From Nematostella vectensis (taxonomy: Eukaryota; Cnidaria; Anthozoa; Actiniaria; Edwardsiidae): DNA of 64,000 nucleotides. Where the stretch lies: contig NC_064038.1 in assembly GCF_932526225.1 (NCBI RefSeq), forward strand, positions 126,001-190,000, in the 5' to 3' direction. The notes under the pieces are model-generated. The model saw only the letters and a list, made by a program, of their open reading frames with translations. It made no database searches and had not been told where the DNA came from. Made by a program: the position numbers and the translations under genes. Numbering within the stretch: position 1 is the first letter of the stretch; each line of letters opens with the position of its first letter. Positions 8,417-22,101 of the stretch are shown here, in pieces.

Positions 8417-10099
8417 AGCTAGCAAGCTCATTTTGCTAGCTGTATATAATGCATATCAGGCCTGTATCTTTAGTATCCTGGATCAGGTAGACGAACCTAT
8501 GTCACACCACTTTTTTGATGAGTATTATAAAAAAAATACTAAAAAACGTTATCTTGAACTGTGAAAAAAAAAACATAGAAAAAAAAAGGCCATTGGCCTG
8601 GGATCGAACCCGGCCTAAAGAACAAAACGGAAACCATACATACGGATTACCCAATCTGTATGGCAGCACAAGGCTTTTACGGAAGGCTGTAAAGAACCCG
8701 AAGGCCCCAAGCACCGATATTTCCGGCGAATATGCTGTACAACACTCTTGCAAGGTATTCCAACCCGCGCATTAATGGGGAGGACAATAACCAGGATCCC
8801 AGGCCTGTAATACGGTTACGCCACGCACAGCTCGCTGAGATATGGGATGAAAAAAAATACAGGTCTTTGTGGGCGTTTTGGGTCCCTTGGGGGCTCGCTA
8901 TTTCGGCGTGGCATCGTAACGCACGCGAGCGCATTGTCTTTTATTGTGTACAGAATGTCTCTGTCGTTTTTTGCTTTACTTTTAGTTTTGCTTTATTTTT
9001 ATTATTATTTTTTTGTCTTTTTATTTACAGTTCTTTGTACAGTATTTGACCATAGCTATGATAACAATTATTCAAAATTATTGTAACCAACTATTGTAAC
9101 CAATTATCGTAAACCAACTTGACTGCAAAACACTATTAGGCATTTCTTTCATGTGACTGCAAAGTTGACATGTCAACATCTAGAGGGGCTTCTCCCAACA
9201 AGGAATCATGGGGTACCATAAAAGCACGGTGTCGCGGAAAATTTTCCTGCCCCATTTATCAGGAACATCTGTGCAGCCGATGCCCTTAGTTGGATGGGGT
9301 GCACAGTTGCTTTGGGTATCGCCCTGAAGATGGCACAGTGACCACAAGATGTATCTGAATGAAACTGTATACTTATTTCAAATTTTAAAAACATGTGAGT
9401 GTTACTTACTTAGTTACAGTAGTTCTTTTGAATATTATTATTTACGTGTATAATTTAGATGAGTAATAAATACTTCTTATTTGTCTCGTAGAGCTCGTAT
9501 CGTTCCTCCTAAATAACAAACAAAATAATGTGTGTTATTATCTTGGTGCAAAGGAATCTACAGTAGTTTTGTAATCAAATAATTGTTTTACTATTAACAC
9601 ACTTGTTCTTTCAACCAGTTTGTTGGTCTCACAAATATACTTTTAATAAACTGGTATCCCCCCCTCTCCACTCAATAAAGGGTCAGCGTCATGGCATTGC
9701 GCATGTCTGGAGTCAGTGTTTATTGTAGGCTTTCAATTGTCTACACACAGTTGAACTTTAATAGTTGTCAATGCTTTGTTAAAATAATATTCGATATTTT
9801 ACTGAATGTTTATTGACAGTTTGTGGGCATTTCCTTTGAATGCAAGTCTTCCACATGTACCAAAGGCTCATAGGTCAACATTAGAATTTGACTGAAATTC
9901 ATTGTGTCCTGGCCGGAGAGCTATTGCAAAGCTCTTCATCACACTGCACTTTGAAGCATATTCTATGTATGCTTCTTTGTACAAAATGTACCCCTCCTAA
10001 TAGAACATTAAAGATCACATAACTTGTTTACTTCCTCGACTCTATGCTTTTTATTTTTGTTCTCTTACTAGGAAAATATCGAATACAAATAATCAGTTA
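8417..10099 (+). repeat. Unit 5 (1683 bp), class S1, spacer a
   Basis: Short form: CTGTG is followed directly by 10 A (8564-8573) with no T before the run. Also CCAATCTGTATGG, GGTCTTTGTGG, CTTCTCCCAAC, GGGGTACCATAAAAG and ACAAATATAC. I found no difference from unit 6 by eye, so this adjacent pair may be the most recent duplication in the window. Confidence 0.97.
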
Positions 10100-11782
10100 A
10101 GCTAGCAAGCTCATTTTGCTAGCTGTATATAATGCATATCAGGCCTGTATCTTTAGTATCCTGGATCAGGTAGACGAACCTATGTCACACCACTTTTTTG
10201 ATGAGTATTATAAAAAAAATACTAAAAAACGTTATCTTGAACTGTGAAAAAAAAAACATAGAAAAAAAAAGGCCATTGGCCTGGGATCGAACCCGGCCTA
10301 AAGAACAAAACGGAAACCATACATACGGATTACCCAATCTGTATGGCAGCACAAGGCTTTTACGGAAGGCTGTAAAGAACCCGAAGGCCCCAAGCACCGA
10401 TATTTCCGGCGAATATGCTGTACAACACTCTTGCAAGGTATTCCAACCCGCGCATTAATGGGGAGGACAATAACCAGGATCCCAGGCCTGTAATACGGTT
10501 ACGCCACGCACAGCTCGCTGAGATATGGGATGAAAAAAAATACAGGTCTTTGTGGGCGTTTTGGGTCCCTTGGGGGCTCGCTATTTCGGCGTGGCATCGT
10601 AACGCACGCGAGCGCATTGTCTTTTATTGTGTACAGAATGTCTCTGTCGTTTTTTGCTTTACTTTTAGTTTTGCTTTATTTTTATTATTATTTTTTTGTC
10701 TTTTTATTTACAGTTCTTTGTACAGTATTTGACCATAGCTATGATAACAATTATTCAAAATTATTGTAACCAACTATTGTAACCAATTATCGTAAACCAA
10801 CTTGACTGCAAAACACTATTAGGCATTTCTTTCATGTGACTGCAAAGTTGACATGTCAACATCTAGAGGGGCTTCTCCCAACAAGGAATCATGGGGTACC
10901 ATAAAAGCACGGTGTCGCGGAAAATTTTCCTGCCCCATTTATCAGGAACATCTGTGCAGCCGATGCCCTTAGTTGGATGGGGTGCACAGTTGCTTTGGGT
11001 ATCGCCCTGAAGATGGCACAGTGACCACAAGATGTATCTGAATGAAACTGTATACTTATTTCAAATTTTAAAAACATGTGAGTGTTACTTACTTAGTTAC
11101 AGTAGTTCTTTTGAATATTATTATTTACGTGTATAATTTAGATGAGTAATAAATACTTCTTATTTGTCTCGTAGAGCTCGTATCGTTCCTCCTAAATAAC
11201 AAACAAAATAATGTGTGTTATTATCTTGGTGCAAAGGAATCTACAGTAGTTTTGTAATCAAATAATTGTTTTACTATTAACACACTTGTTCTTTCAACCA
11301 GTTTGTTGGTCTCACAAATATACTTTTAATAAACTGGTATCCCCCCCTCTCCACTCAATAAAGGGTCAGCGTCATGGCATTGCGCATGTCTGGAGTCAGT
11401 GTTTATTGTAGGCTTTCAATTGTCTACACACAGTTGAACTTTAATAGTTGTCAATGCTTTGTTAAAATAATATTCGATATTTTACTGAATGTTTATTGAC
11501 AGTTTGTGGGCATTTCCTTTGAATGCAAGTCTTCCACATGTACCAAAGGCTCATAGGTCAACATTAGAATTTGACTGAAATTCATTGTGTCCTGGCCGGA
11601 GAGCTATTGCAAAGCTCTTCATCACACTGCACTTTGAAGCATATTCTATGTATGCTTCTTTGTACAAAATGTACCCCTCCTAATAGAACATTAAAGATCA
11701 CATAACTTGTTTACTTCCTCGACTCTATGCTTTTTATTTTTGTTCTCTTACTAGGAAAATATCGAATACAAATAATCAGTTA
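10100..11782 (+). repeat. Unit 6 (1683 bp), class S1, spacer a
   Basis: Same length and same diagnostic alleles as unit 5. It is the first member of the tetramer S1-S2-M-L1 that spans units 6-9 and recurs at units 10-13. Confidence 0.97.
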
Positions 11783-13465
11783 AGCTAGCAAGCTCATTTT
11801 GCTAGCTGTATATAATGCATATCAGGCCTGTATCTTTAGTATCCTGGATCAGGTAGACGAACCTATGTCACACCACTTTTTTGATGAGTATTATAAAAAA
11901 AATACTAAAAAACGTTATCTTGAACTGTGAAAAAAAAAACATAGAAAAAAAAAGGCCATTGGCCTGGGATCGAACCCGGCCTAAAGAACAAAACGGAAAC
12001 CATACATACGGATTACCCAATCTGTATGGCAGCACAAGGCTTTTACGGAAGGCTGTAAAGAACCCGAAGGCCCCAAGCACCGATATTTCCGGCGAATATG
12101 CTGTACAACACTCTTGCAAGGTATTCCAACCCGCGCATTAATGGGGAGGACAATAACCAGGATCCCAGGCCTGTAATACGGTTACGCCACGCACAGCTCG
12201 CTGAGATATGGGATGAAAAAAAATACAGGTCTTTGTGGGCGTTTTGGGTCCCTTGGGGGCTCGCTATTTCGGCGTGGCATCGTAACGCACGCGAGCGCAT
12301 TGTCTTTTATTGTGTACAGAATGTCTCTGTCGTTTTTTGCTTTACTTTTAGTTTTGCTTTATTTTTATTATTATTTTTTTGTCTTTTTATTTACAGTTCT
12401 TTGTACAGTATTTGACCATAGCTATGATAACAATTATTCAAAATTATTGTAACCAACTATTGTAACCAATTATCGTAAACCAACTTGACTGCAAAACACT
12501 ATTAGGCATTTCTTTCATGTGACTGCAAAGTTGACATGTCAACATCTAGAGGGGCTTCACCCAACAAGGAATCATGGGGGACCATGAAAGCACGGTGTCG
12601 CGGAAAATTTTCCTGCACTATTTATCAGGAACATCTGTGCAGCCGATGCCCTTAGTTGGATGGGGTGCACAGTTGCTTTGGGTATCGCCCTGAAGATGGC
12701 ACAGTGACCACAAGATGTATCTGAATGAAACTGTATACTTATTTCAAATTTTAAAAACATGTGAGTGTTACTTACTTAGTTACAGTAGTTCTTTTGAATA
12801 TTATTATTTACGTGTATAATTTAGATGAGTAATAAATACTTCTTATTTGTCTCGTAGAGCTCGTATCGTTCCTCCTAAATAACAAACAAAATAATGTGTG
12901 TTATTATCTTGGTGCAAAGGAATCTACAGTAGTTTTGTAATCAAATAATTGTTTTACTATTAACACACTTGTTCTTTCAACCAGTTTGTTGGTCTCACAA
13001 ATAGACTTTTAATAAACTGGTATCCCCCCCTCTCCACTCAATAAAGGGTCAGCGTCATGGCATTGCGCATGTCTGGAGTCAGTGTTTATTGTAGGCTTTC
13101 AATTGTCTACACACAGTTGAACTTTAATAGTTGTCAATGCTATGTTAAAATAATATTCGATATTTTACTGAATGTTTATTGACAGTTTGTGGGCATTTCC
13201 TTTGAATGCAAGTCTTCCACATGTACAAAAGGCTCATAGGTCAACATTAGAATTTGACTGAAATTCATTGTGTCCTGGCCGGAGAGCTATTGCAAAGCTC
13301 TTCATCACACTGCACGTTGAAGCATATTCTATGTATGCTTCTTTGTACAAAATGTACCCCTCCTAATAGAACATTAAAGATCACATAACTTGTTTACTTC
13401 CTCGACTCTATGCTTTTTATTTTTGTTCTCTTACTAGGAAAATATCGAATACAAATAATCAGTTA
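11783..13465 (+). repeat. Unit 7 (1683 bp), class S2, spacer a
   Basis: Left half identical in class to S1 (10-A run, CCAATCTGT, TCTTTGTGG). The right half carries TTCCTGCACTATTT, GGGGGACCATGAAAG, ACAAATAGAC, GCTATG, GTACAAAAGG and GCACGTTG. The same set recurs in units 11, 16 and 30. Confidence 0.97.
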
Positions 13466-15160
13466 AGCTAGCAAGCTCATTTTGCTAGCTGTATATAATG
13501 CATATGAGGCCTGTATCTTTAGTATCCTGGATCAGGTAGACGAACCTATGTCACACCACTTTTTTGATGAGTATTATAAAAAAAATACTAAAAAACGTTA
13601 TCTTGAACTGTGTAAAAAAAAAAAAAAAAAACATAGAAAAAAAAGGCCATTGGCCTGGGATCGAACCCGGCATAAAGAACAAAACGGAAACCATACATAC
13701 GGATTACCCAATCGGTATGGCAGCACAAGACTTTTACGGAAGGCTGTAAAGAACCCGAAGGCCCCAAGCACCGATATTTCCGGCGAATATGCTGTACAAC
13801 ACTCTTGCAAGGTATTCCAACCCGCGCATTAATGGGGAGGACAATAACCAGGATCCCAGGCCTGTAATACGGTTACGCCACGCACAGCTCGCTGAGATAT
13901 GGGATGAAAAAAAATACAGGTCTATGTGGGCGTTTTGGGTCCCTTGGGGGCTCGCTATTTCGGCGTGGCATCGTAACGCACGCGAGCGCATTGTCTTTTA
14001 TTGTGTACAGAATGTCTCTGTCGTTTTTTGCTTTACTTTTAGTTTTGCTTTATTTTTATTATTATTTTTTTGTCTTTTTATTTACAGTTCTTTGTACAGT
14101 ATTTGACCATAGCTATGATAACAATTATTATAACAACTATTATTATAACAACTATTGTAACCAATTATCGTAAACCAACTTGACTGCAAAACACTATTAG
14201 GCATTTCTTTCATGTGACTGCAAAGTTGACATGTCAACATCTAGAGGGGCTTCACCCAACAAGGAATCATGGGGGACCATGAAAGCACGGTGTCGCGGAA
14301 AATTTTCCTGCCCCATTTATCAGGAACATCTGTGCAGCCGATGCCCTTAGTTGGATGGGGTGCACAGTTGCTTTGGGTATCGCCCTGAAGATGGCACAGT
14401 GACCACAAGATGTATCTGAATGAAACTGTATACTTATTTCAAATTTTAAAAACATGCGAGTGTTACTTACTTAGTTACAGTAGTTCTTTTGAATATTATT
14501 ATTTACGTGTATAATTTAGATGAGTAATAAATACTTCTTATTTGTCAAGTAGAGCTCGTATCGTTCCTCCTAAATAACAAACAAAATAATGTGTGTTCTT
14601 ATCTTGGTGCAAAGGAATCTACAGTAGTTTTGTAATCAAATAATTGTTTTACTATTAACACACTTGTTCTTTCAACCAGTTTGTTGGTGTCACAAATAGA
14701 CTTTTAATAAACTGGTATCCCCCCCTCTCCACTCAATAAAGGGTCAGCGTCATGGCATTGCGCATGTCTGGAGTCAGTGTTGATTGTAGGCTTTCAATTG
14801 TCTACACACAGTTGAACTTTAATAGTTGTCAATGCTTTGTTAAAATAATATTCGATATTTTACTGAATGTTTATTGACAGTTTGTGGGCATTTCCTTTGA
14901 ATGCAAGTCTTCCACATGTACCAAAGGCTCATAGGTCAACATTAGAATTTGACTGAAATTCATTGTGTCTTGGCCGGAGAGCTATTGCAAAGCTCTTCAT
15001 CACACTGCACTTTGAAGCATATTCTATGTATGCTTCTTTGTACAAAATGTACCCCTCCTAATAGAACATTAAAGATCACATAACTTGTTTACTTCCTCGA
15101 CTCTATGCTTTTTATTTTTGTTCTCTTACTAGGAAAATATCGAATACAAATAATCAGTTA
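13466..15160 (+). repeat. Unit 8 (1695 bp), class M, spacer b
   Basis: GCATATGAGG, 18-A run, CGGCATAAAG, spacer b with CATGCGAG and GTCAAGTAG. CACAAGACTTTT (near 13734) is private. GTGTCTTGG in the right half is shared with unit 3. Confidence 0.97.
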
Positions 15161-16861
15161 AGCTAGCAAGCTCATTTTGCTAGCTGTATATAATGCATAT
15201 CAGGCCTGTATCTTTAGTATCCTGGATCAGGTAGACGAACCTATGTCACACCACTTTTTTGATGAGTATTATAAAAAAAATACTAAAAAACGTTATCTTG
15301 AACTGTGTAAAAAAAAAAAAAAAAAAAAAAACATAGAAAAAGAAAGACCATTGGCCTGGGATCGAACCCGGCATAAAGAACAAAACGGAAACCATACATA
15401 CGGATTACCAAATCGGTATGGCAGCACAAGGCTTTTACGGAAGGCTGTAAAGAACCCGAAGGCCCCAAGCACCGATATTTCCGGCGAATATGCTGTACAA
15501 CACTCTTGCAAGGTATTCCAACCCGCGCATTAATGGGGAGGACAATAACCAGGATCCCAGGCCTGTAATACGGTTACGCCACGCACAGCTCGCTGAGATA
15601 TGGGATGAAAAAAAATACAGGTCTATGTGGGCGTTTTGGGTCCCTTGGGGGCTCGCTATTTCGGCGTGTCATCGTAACGCACGCGAGCGCATTGTCTTTT
15701 ATTGTGTACAGAATGTCTCTGTCGTTTTTTGCTTTACTTTTAGTTTTGCTTTATTTTTATTATTATTTTTTTGTCTTTTTATTTACAGTTCTTTGTACAG
15801 TATTTGACCATAGCTATGATAACAATTATTATAACAACTATTATTATAACAACTATTGTAACCAATTATCGTAAACCAACTTGACTGCAAAACACTATTA
15901 GGCATTTCTTTCATGTGACTGCAAAGTTGACATGTCAACATCTAGAGGGGCTTCACCCAACAAGGAATCATGGGGGACCATGAAAGCACGGTGTCGCGGA
16001 AAATTTTCCTGCCCCATTTATCAGGAACATCTGTGCAGCCGATGCCCTTAGTTGGATGGGGTGCACAGTTGCTTTGGGTATCGCCCTGAAGATGGCACAG
16101 TGACCACAAGATGTATCTGAATGAAACTGTATACTTATTTCAAATTTTAAAAACATGCGAGTGTTACTTACTTAGTTACAGTAGTTCTTTTGAATATTAT
16201 TATTTACGTGTATAATTTAGATGAGTAATAAATACTTCTTATTTGTCAAGTAGAGCTCGTATCGTTCCTCCTAAATAACAAACAAAATAATGTGTGTTCT
16301 TATCTTGGTGCAAAGGAATCTACAGTAGTTTTGTAATCAAATAATTGTTTTACTATTAACACACTTGTTCTTTCAACCAGTTTGTTGGTGTCACAAATAG
16401 ACTTTTAATAAACTGGTATCCCCCCCTCTCCACTCAATAAAGGGTCAGCGTCATGGCATTGCGCATGTCTGGAGTCAGTGTTGATTGTAGGCTTTCAATT
16501 GTCTACACACAGTTGAACTTTAATAGTTGTCAATGCTTTGTTAAAATAATATTCGATATTTTACTGAATGTTTATTGACAGTTTGTGGGCATTTCCTTTG
16601 AATGCAAGTCTTCCACATGTACCAAAGGCTCATAGGTCAACATTAGAATTTGACAGAAATTCATTGTGTCCTGGCCGGAGAGCTATTGCAAAGCTCTTCA
16701 TCACACTGCACTTTGAAGCATATTCTATGTATGCTTCTTTGTACAAAATGTACCCCTCCTAATAGAACATTAAAGATCACATAACTTGTTTACTTCCTCG
16801 ACTCTATGCTTTTTATTTTTGTTCTCTTACTAGGAAAATATCGAATACAAATAATCAGTTA
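15161..16861 (+). repeat. Unit 9 (1701 bp), class L1, spacer b
   Basis: 23-A run, GAAAGACCATTGG (first G of the GGCC palindrome changed to A), TTACCAAATCGG, GTGTCATCG, and TTTGACAGAAATT in the right half, shared with units 12 and 13. Last member of the first S1-S2-M-L1 tetramer. Confidence 0.97.
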
Positions 16862-18545
16862 AGCTAGCAAGCTCATTTTGCTAGCTGTATATAATGCATA
16901 TCAGGCCTGTATCTTTAGTATCCTGGATCAGGTAGACGAACCTATGTCACACCACTTTTTTGATGAGTATTATAAAAAAAATACTAAAAAACGTTATCTT
17001 GAACTGTGAAAAAAAAAACATAGAAAAAAAAAGGCCATTGGCCTGGGATCGAACCCGGCCTAAAGAACAAAACGGAAACCATACATACGGATTACCCAAT
17101 CTGTATGGCAGCACAAGGCTTTTACGGAAGGCTGTAAAGAACCCGAAGGCCCCAAGCACCGATATTTCCGGCGAATATGCTGTACAACACTCTTGCAAGG
17201 TATTCCAACCCGCGCATTAATGGGGAGGACAATAACCAGGATCCCAGGCCTGTAATACGGTTACGCCACGCACAGCTCGCTGAGATATGGGATGAAAAAA
17301 AAATACAGGTCTTTGTGGGCGTTTTGGGTCCCTTGGGGGCTCGCTATTTCGGCGTGGCATCGTAACGCACGCGAGCGCATTGTCTTTTATTGTGTACAGA
17401 ATGTCTCTGTCGTTTTTTGCTTTACTTTTAGTTTTGCTTTATTTTTATTATTATTTTTTTGTCTTTTTATTTACAGTTCTTTGTACAGTATTTGACCATA
17501 GCTATGATAACAATTATTCAAAATTATTGTAACCAACTATTGTAACCAATTATCGTAAACCAACTTGACTGCAAAACACTATTAGGCATTTCTTTCATGT
17601 GACTGCAAAGTTGACATGTCAACATCTAGAGGGGCTTCTCCCAACAAGGAATCATGGGGTACCATAAAAGCACGGTGTCGCGGAAAATTTTCCTGCCCCA
17701 TTTATCAGGAACATCTGTGCAGCCGATGCCCTTAGTTGGATGGGGTGCACAGTTGCTTTGGGTATCGCCCTGAAGATGGCACAGTGACCACAAGATGTAT
17801 CTGAATGAAACTGTATACTTATTTCAAATTTTAAAAACATGTGAGTGTTACTTACTTAGTTACAGTAGTTCTTTTGAATATTATTATTTACGTGTATAAT
17901 TTAGATGAGTAATAAATACTTCTTATTTGTCTCGTAGAGCTCGTATCGTTCCTCCTAAATAACAAACAAAATAATGTGTGTTATTATCTTGGTGCAAAGG
18001 AATCTACAGTAGTTTTGTAATCAAATAATTGTTTTACTATTAACACACTTGTTCTTTCAACCAGTTTGTTGGTCTCACAAATATACTTTTAATAAACTGG
18101 TATCCCCCCCTCTCCACTCAATAAAGGGTCAGCGTCATGGCATTGCGCATGTCTGGAGTCAGTGTTTATTGTAGGCTTTCAATTGTCTACACACAGTTGA
18201 ACTTTAATAGTTGTCAATGCTTTGTTAAAATAATATTCGATATTTTACTGAATGTTTATTGACAGTTTGTGGGCATTTCCTTTGAATGCAAGTCTTCCAC
18301 ATGTACCAAAGGCTCATAGGTCAACATTAGAATTTGACTGAAATTCATTGTGTCCTGGCCGGAGAGCTATTGCAAAGCTCTTCATCACACTGCACTTTGA
18401 AGCATATTCTATGTATGCTTCTTTGTACAAAATGTACCCCTCCTAATAGAACATTAAAGATCACATAACTTGTTTACTTCCTCGACTCTATGCTTTTTAT
18501 TTTTGTTCTCTTACTAGGAAAATATCGAATACAAATAATCAGTTA
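16862..18545 (+). repeat. Unit 10 (1684 bp), class S1, spacer a
   Basis: As units 5 and 6 plus one extra A in the GATG(A)9TACAGG run near 17295, which accounts for the extra base. First member of the second tetramer. Confidence 0.97.
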
Positions 18546-20228
18546 AGCTAGCAAGCTCATTTTGCTAGCTGTATATAATGCATATCAGGCCTGTATCTTT
18601 AGTATCCTGGATCAGGTAGACGAACCTATGTCACACCACTTTTTTGATGAGTATTATAAAAAAAATACTAAAAAACGTTATCTTGAACTGTGAAAAAAAA
18701 AACATAGAAAAAAAAAGGCCATTGGCCTGGGATCGAACCCGGCCTAAAGAACAAAACGGAAACCATACATACGGATTACCCAATCTGTATGGCAGCACAA
18801 GGCTTTTACGGAAGGCTGTAAAGAACCCGAAGGCCCCAAGCACCGATATTTCCGGCGAATATGCTGTACAACACTCTTGCAAGGTATTCCAACCCGCGCA
18901 TTAATGGGGAGGACAATAACCAGGATCCCAGGCCTGTAATACGGTTACGCCACGCACAGCTCGCTGAGATATGGGATGAAAAAAAATACAGGTCTTTGTG
19001 GGCGTTTTGGGTCCCTTGGGGGCTCGCTATTTCGGCGTGGCATCGTAACGCACGCGAGCGCATTGTCTTTTATTGTGTACAGAATGTCTCTGTCGTTTTT
19101 TGCTTTACTTTTAGTTTTGCTTTATTTTTATTATTATTTTTTTGTCTTTTTATTTACAGTTCTTTGTACAGTATTTGACCATAGCTATGATAACAATTAT
19201 TCAAAATTATTGTAACCAACTATTGTAACCAATTATCGTAAACCAACTTGACTGCAAAACACTATTAGGCATTTCTTTCATGTGACTGCAAAGTTGACAT
19301 GTCAACATCTAGAGGGGCTTCACCCAACAAGGAATCATGGGGGACCATGAAAGCACGGTGTCGCGGAAAATTTTCCTGCACTATTTATCAGGAACATCTG
19401 TGCAGCCGATGCCCTTAGTTGGATGGGGTGCACAGTTGCTTTGGGTATCGCCCTGAAGATGGCACAGTGACCACAAGATGTATCTGAATGAAACTGTATA
19501 CTTATTTCAAATTTTAAAAACATGTGAGTGTTACTTACTTAGTTACAGTAGTTCTTTTGAATATTATTATTTACGTGTATAATTTAGATGAGTAATAAAT
19601 ACTTCTTATTTGTCTCGTAGAGCTCGTATCGTTCCTCCTAAATAACAAACAAAATAATGTGTGTTATTATCTTGGTGCAAAGGAATCTACAGTAGTTTTG
19701 TAATCAAATAATTGTTTTACTATTAACACACTTGTTCTTTCAACCAGTTTGTTGGTCTCACAAATAGACTTTTAATAAACTGGTATCCCCCCCTCTCCAC
19801 TCAATAAAGGGTCAGCGTCATGGCATTGCGCATGTCTGGAGTCAGTGTTTATTGTAGGCTTTCAATTGTCTACACACAGTTGAACTTTAATAGTTGTCAA
19901 TGCTATGTTAAAATAATATTCGATATTTTACTGAATGTTTATTGACAGTTTGTGGGCATTTCCTTTGAATGCAAGTCTTCCACATGTACAAAAGGCTCAT
20001 AGGTCAACATTAGAATTTGACTGAAATTCATTGTGTCCTGGCCGGAGAGCTATTGCAAAGCTCTTCATCACACTGCACGTTGAAGCATATTCTATGTATG
20101 CTTCTTTGTACAAAATGTACCCCTCCTAATAGAACATTAAAGATCACATAACTTGTTTACTTCCTCGACTCTATGCTTTTTATTTTTGTTCTCTTACTAG
20201 GAAAATATCGAATACAAATAATCAGTTA
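18546..20228 (+). repeat. Unit 11 (1683 bp), class S2, spacer a
   Basis: Same alleles as unit 7, including TTCCTGCACTATTT near 19374 and GCACGTTG near 20076. Confidence 0.97.
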
Positions 20229-21922
20229 AGCTAGCAAGCTCATTTTGCTAGCTGTATATAATGCATATGAGGCCTGTATCTTTAGTATCCTGGATCAGGT
20301 AGACGAACCTATGTCACACCACTTTTTTGATGAGTATTATAAAAAAAATACTAAAAAACGTTATCTTGAACTGTGTAAAAAAAAAAAAAAAAACATAGAA
20401 AAAAAAGGCCATTGGCCTGGGATCGAACCCGGCATAAAGAACAAAACGGAAACCATACATACGGATTACCCAATCGGTATGGCAGCACAAGGCTTTTACG
20501 GAAGGCTGTAAAGAACCCGAAGGCCCCAAGCACCGATATTTCCGGCGAATATGCTGTACAACACTCTTGCAAGGTATTCCAACCCGCGCATTAATGGGGA
20601 GGACAATAACCAGGATCCCAGGCCTGTAATACGGTTACGCCACGCACAGCTCGCTGAGATATGGGATGAAAAAAAATACAGGTCTATGTGGGCGTTTTGG
20701 GTCCCTTGGGGGCTCGCTATTTCGGCGTGGCATCGTAACGCACGCGAGCGCATTGTCTTTTATTGTGTACAGAATGTCTCTGTCGTTTTTTGCTTTACTT
20801 TTAGTTTTGCTTTATTTTTATTATTATTTTTTTGTCTTTTTATTTACAGTTCTTTGTACAGTATTTGACCATAGCTATGATAACAATTATTATAACAACT
20901 ATTATTATAACAACTATTGTAACCAATTATCGTAAACCAACTTGACTGCAAAACACTATTAGGCATTTCTTTCATGTGACTGCAAAGTTGACATGTCAAC
21001 ATCTAGAGGGGCTTCACCCAACAAGGAATCATGGGGGACCATGAAAGCACGGTGTCGCGGAAAATTTTCCTGCCCCATTTATCAGGAACATCTGTGCAGC
21101 CGATGCCCTTAGTTGGATGGGGTGCACAGTTGCTTTGGGTATCGCCCTGAAGATGGCACAGTGACCACAAGATGTATCTGAATGAAACTGTATACTTATT
21201 TCAAATTTTAAAAACATGCGAGTGTTACTTACTTAGTTACAGTAGTTCTTTTGAATATTATTATTTACGTGTATAATTTAGATGAGTAATAAATACTTCT
21301 TATTTGTCAAGTAGAGCTCGTATCGTTCCTCCTAAATAACAAACAAAATAATGTGTGTTCTTATCTTGGTGCAAAGGAATCTACAGTAGTTTTGTAATCA
21401 AATAATTGTTTTACTATTAACACACTTGTTCTTTCAACCAGTTTGTTGGTGTCACAAATAGACTTTTAATAAACTGGTATCCCCCCCTCTCCACTCAATA
21501 AAGGGTCAGCGTCATGGCATTGCGCATGTCTGGAGTCAGTGTTGATTGTAGGCTTTCAATTGTCTACACACAGTTGAACTTTAATAGTTGTCAATGCTTT
21601 GTTAAAATAATATTCGATATTTTACTGAATGTTTATTGACAGTTTGTGGGCATTTCCTTTGAATGCAAGTCTTCCACATGTACCAAAGGCTCATAGGTCA
21701 ACATTAGAATTTGACAGAAATTCATTGTGTCCTGGCCGGAGAGCTATTGCAAAGCTCTTCATCACACTGCACTTTGAAGCATATTCTATGTATGCTTCTT
21801 TGTACAAAATGTACCCCTCCTAATAGAACATTAAAGATCACATAACTTGTTTACTTCCTCGACTCTATGCTTTTTATTTTTGTTCTCTTACTAGGAAAAT
21901 ATCGAATACAAATAATCAGTTA
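20229..21922 (+). repeat. Unit 12 (1694 bp), class M, spacer b
   Basis: GCATATGAGG, 17-A run, CGGCATAAAG, spacer b. Unlike unit 8 it carries TTTGACAGAAATT, as do units 9 and 13, so this allele has moved across class boundaries. Confidence 0.97.
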
Positions 21923-22065
21923 AGCTAGCAAGCTCATTTTGCTAGCTGTATATAATGCATATCAGGCCTGTATCTTTAGTATCCTGGATCAGGTAGACGA
22001 ACCTATGTCACACCACTTTTTTGATGAGTATTATAAAAAAAATACTAAAAAACGTTATCTTGAAC

Positions 22066-22101
<36 letters not shown>

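Noticed and set aside
16568-16762. 64-codon plus-strand frame near the unit's right end (also 21629 and 23337)
   Set aside because: It opens only in units 9, 12 and 13 because one T-to-A change removes a stop; closed in all others.
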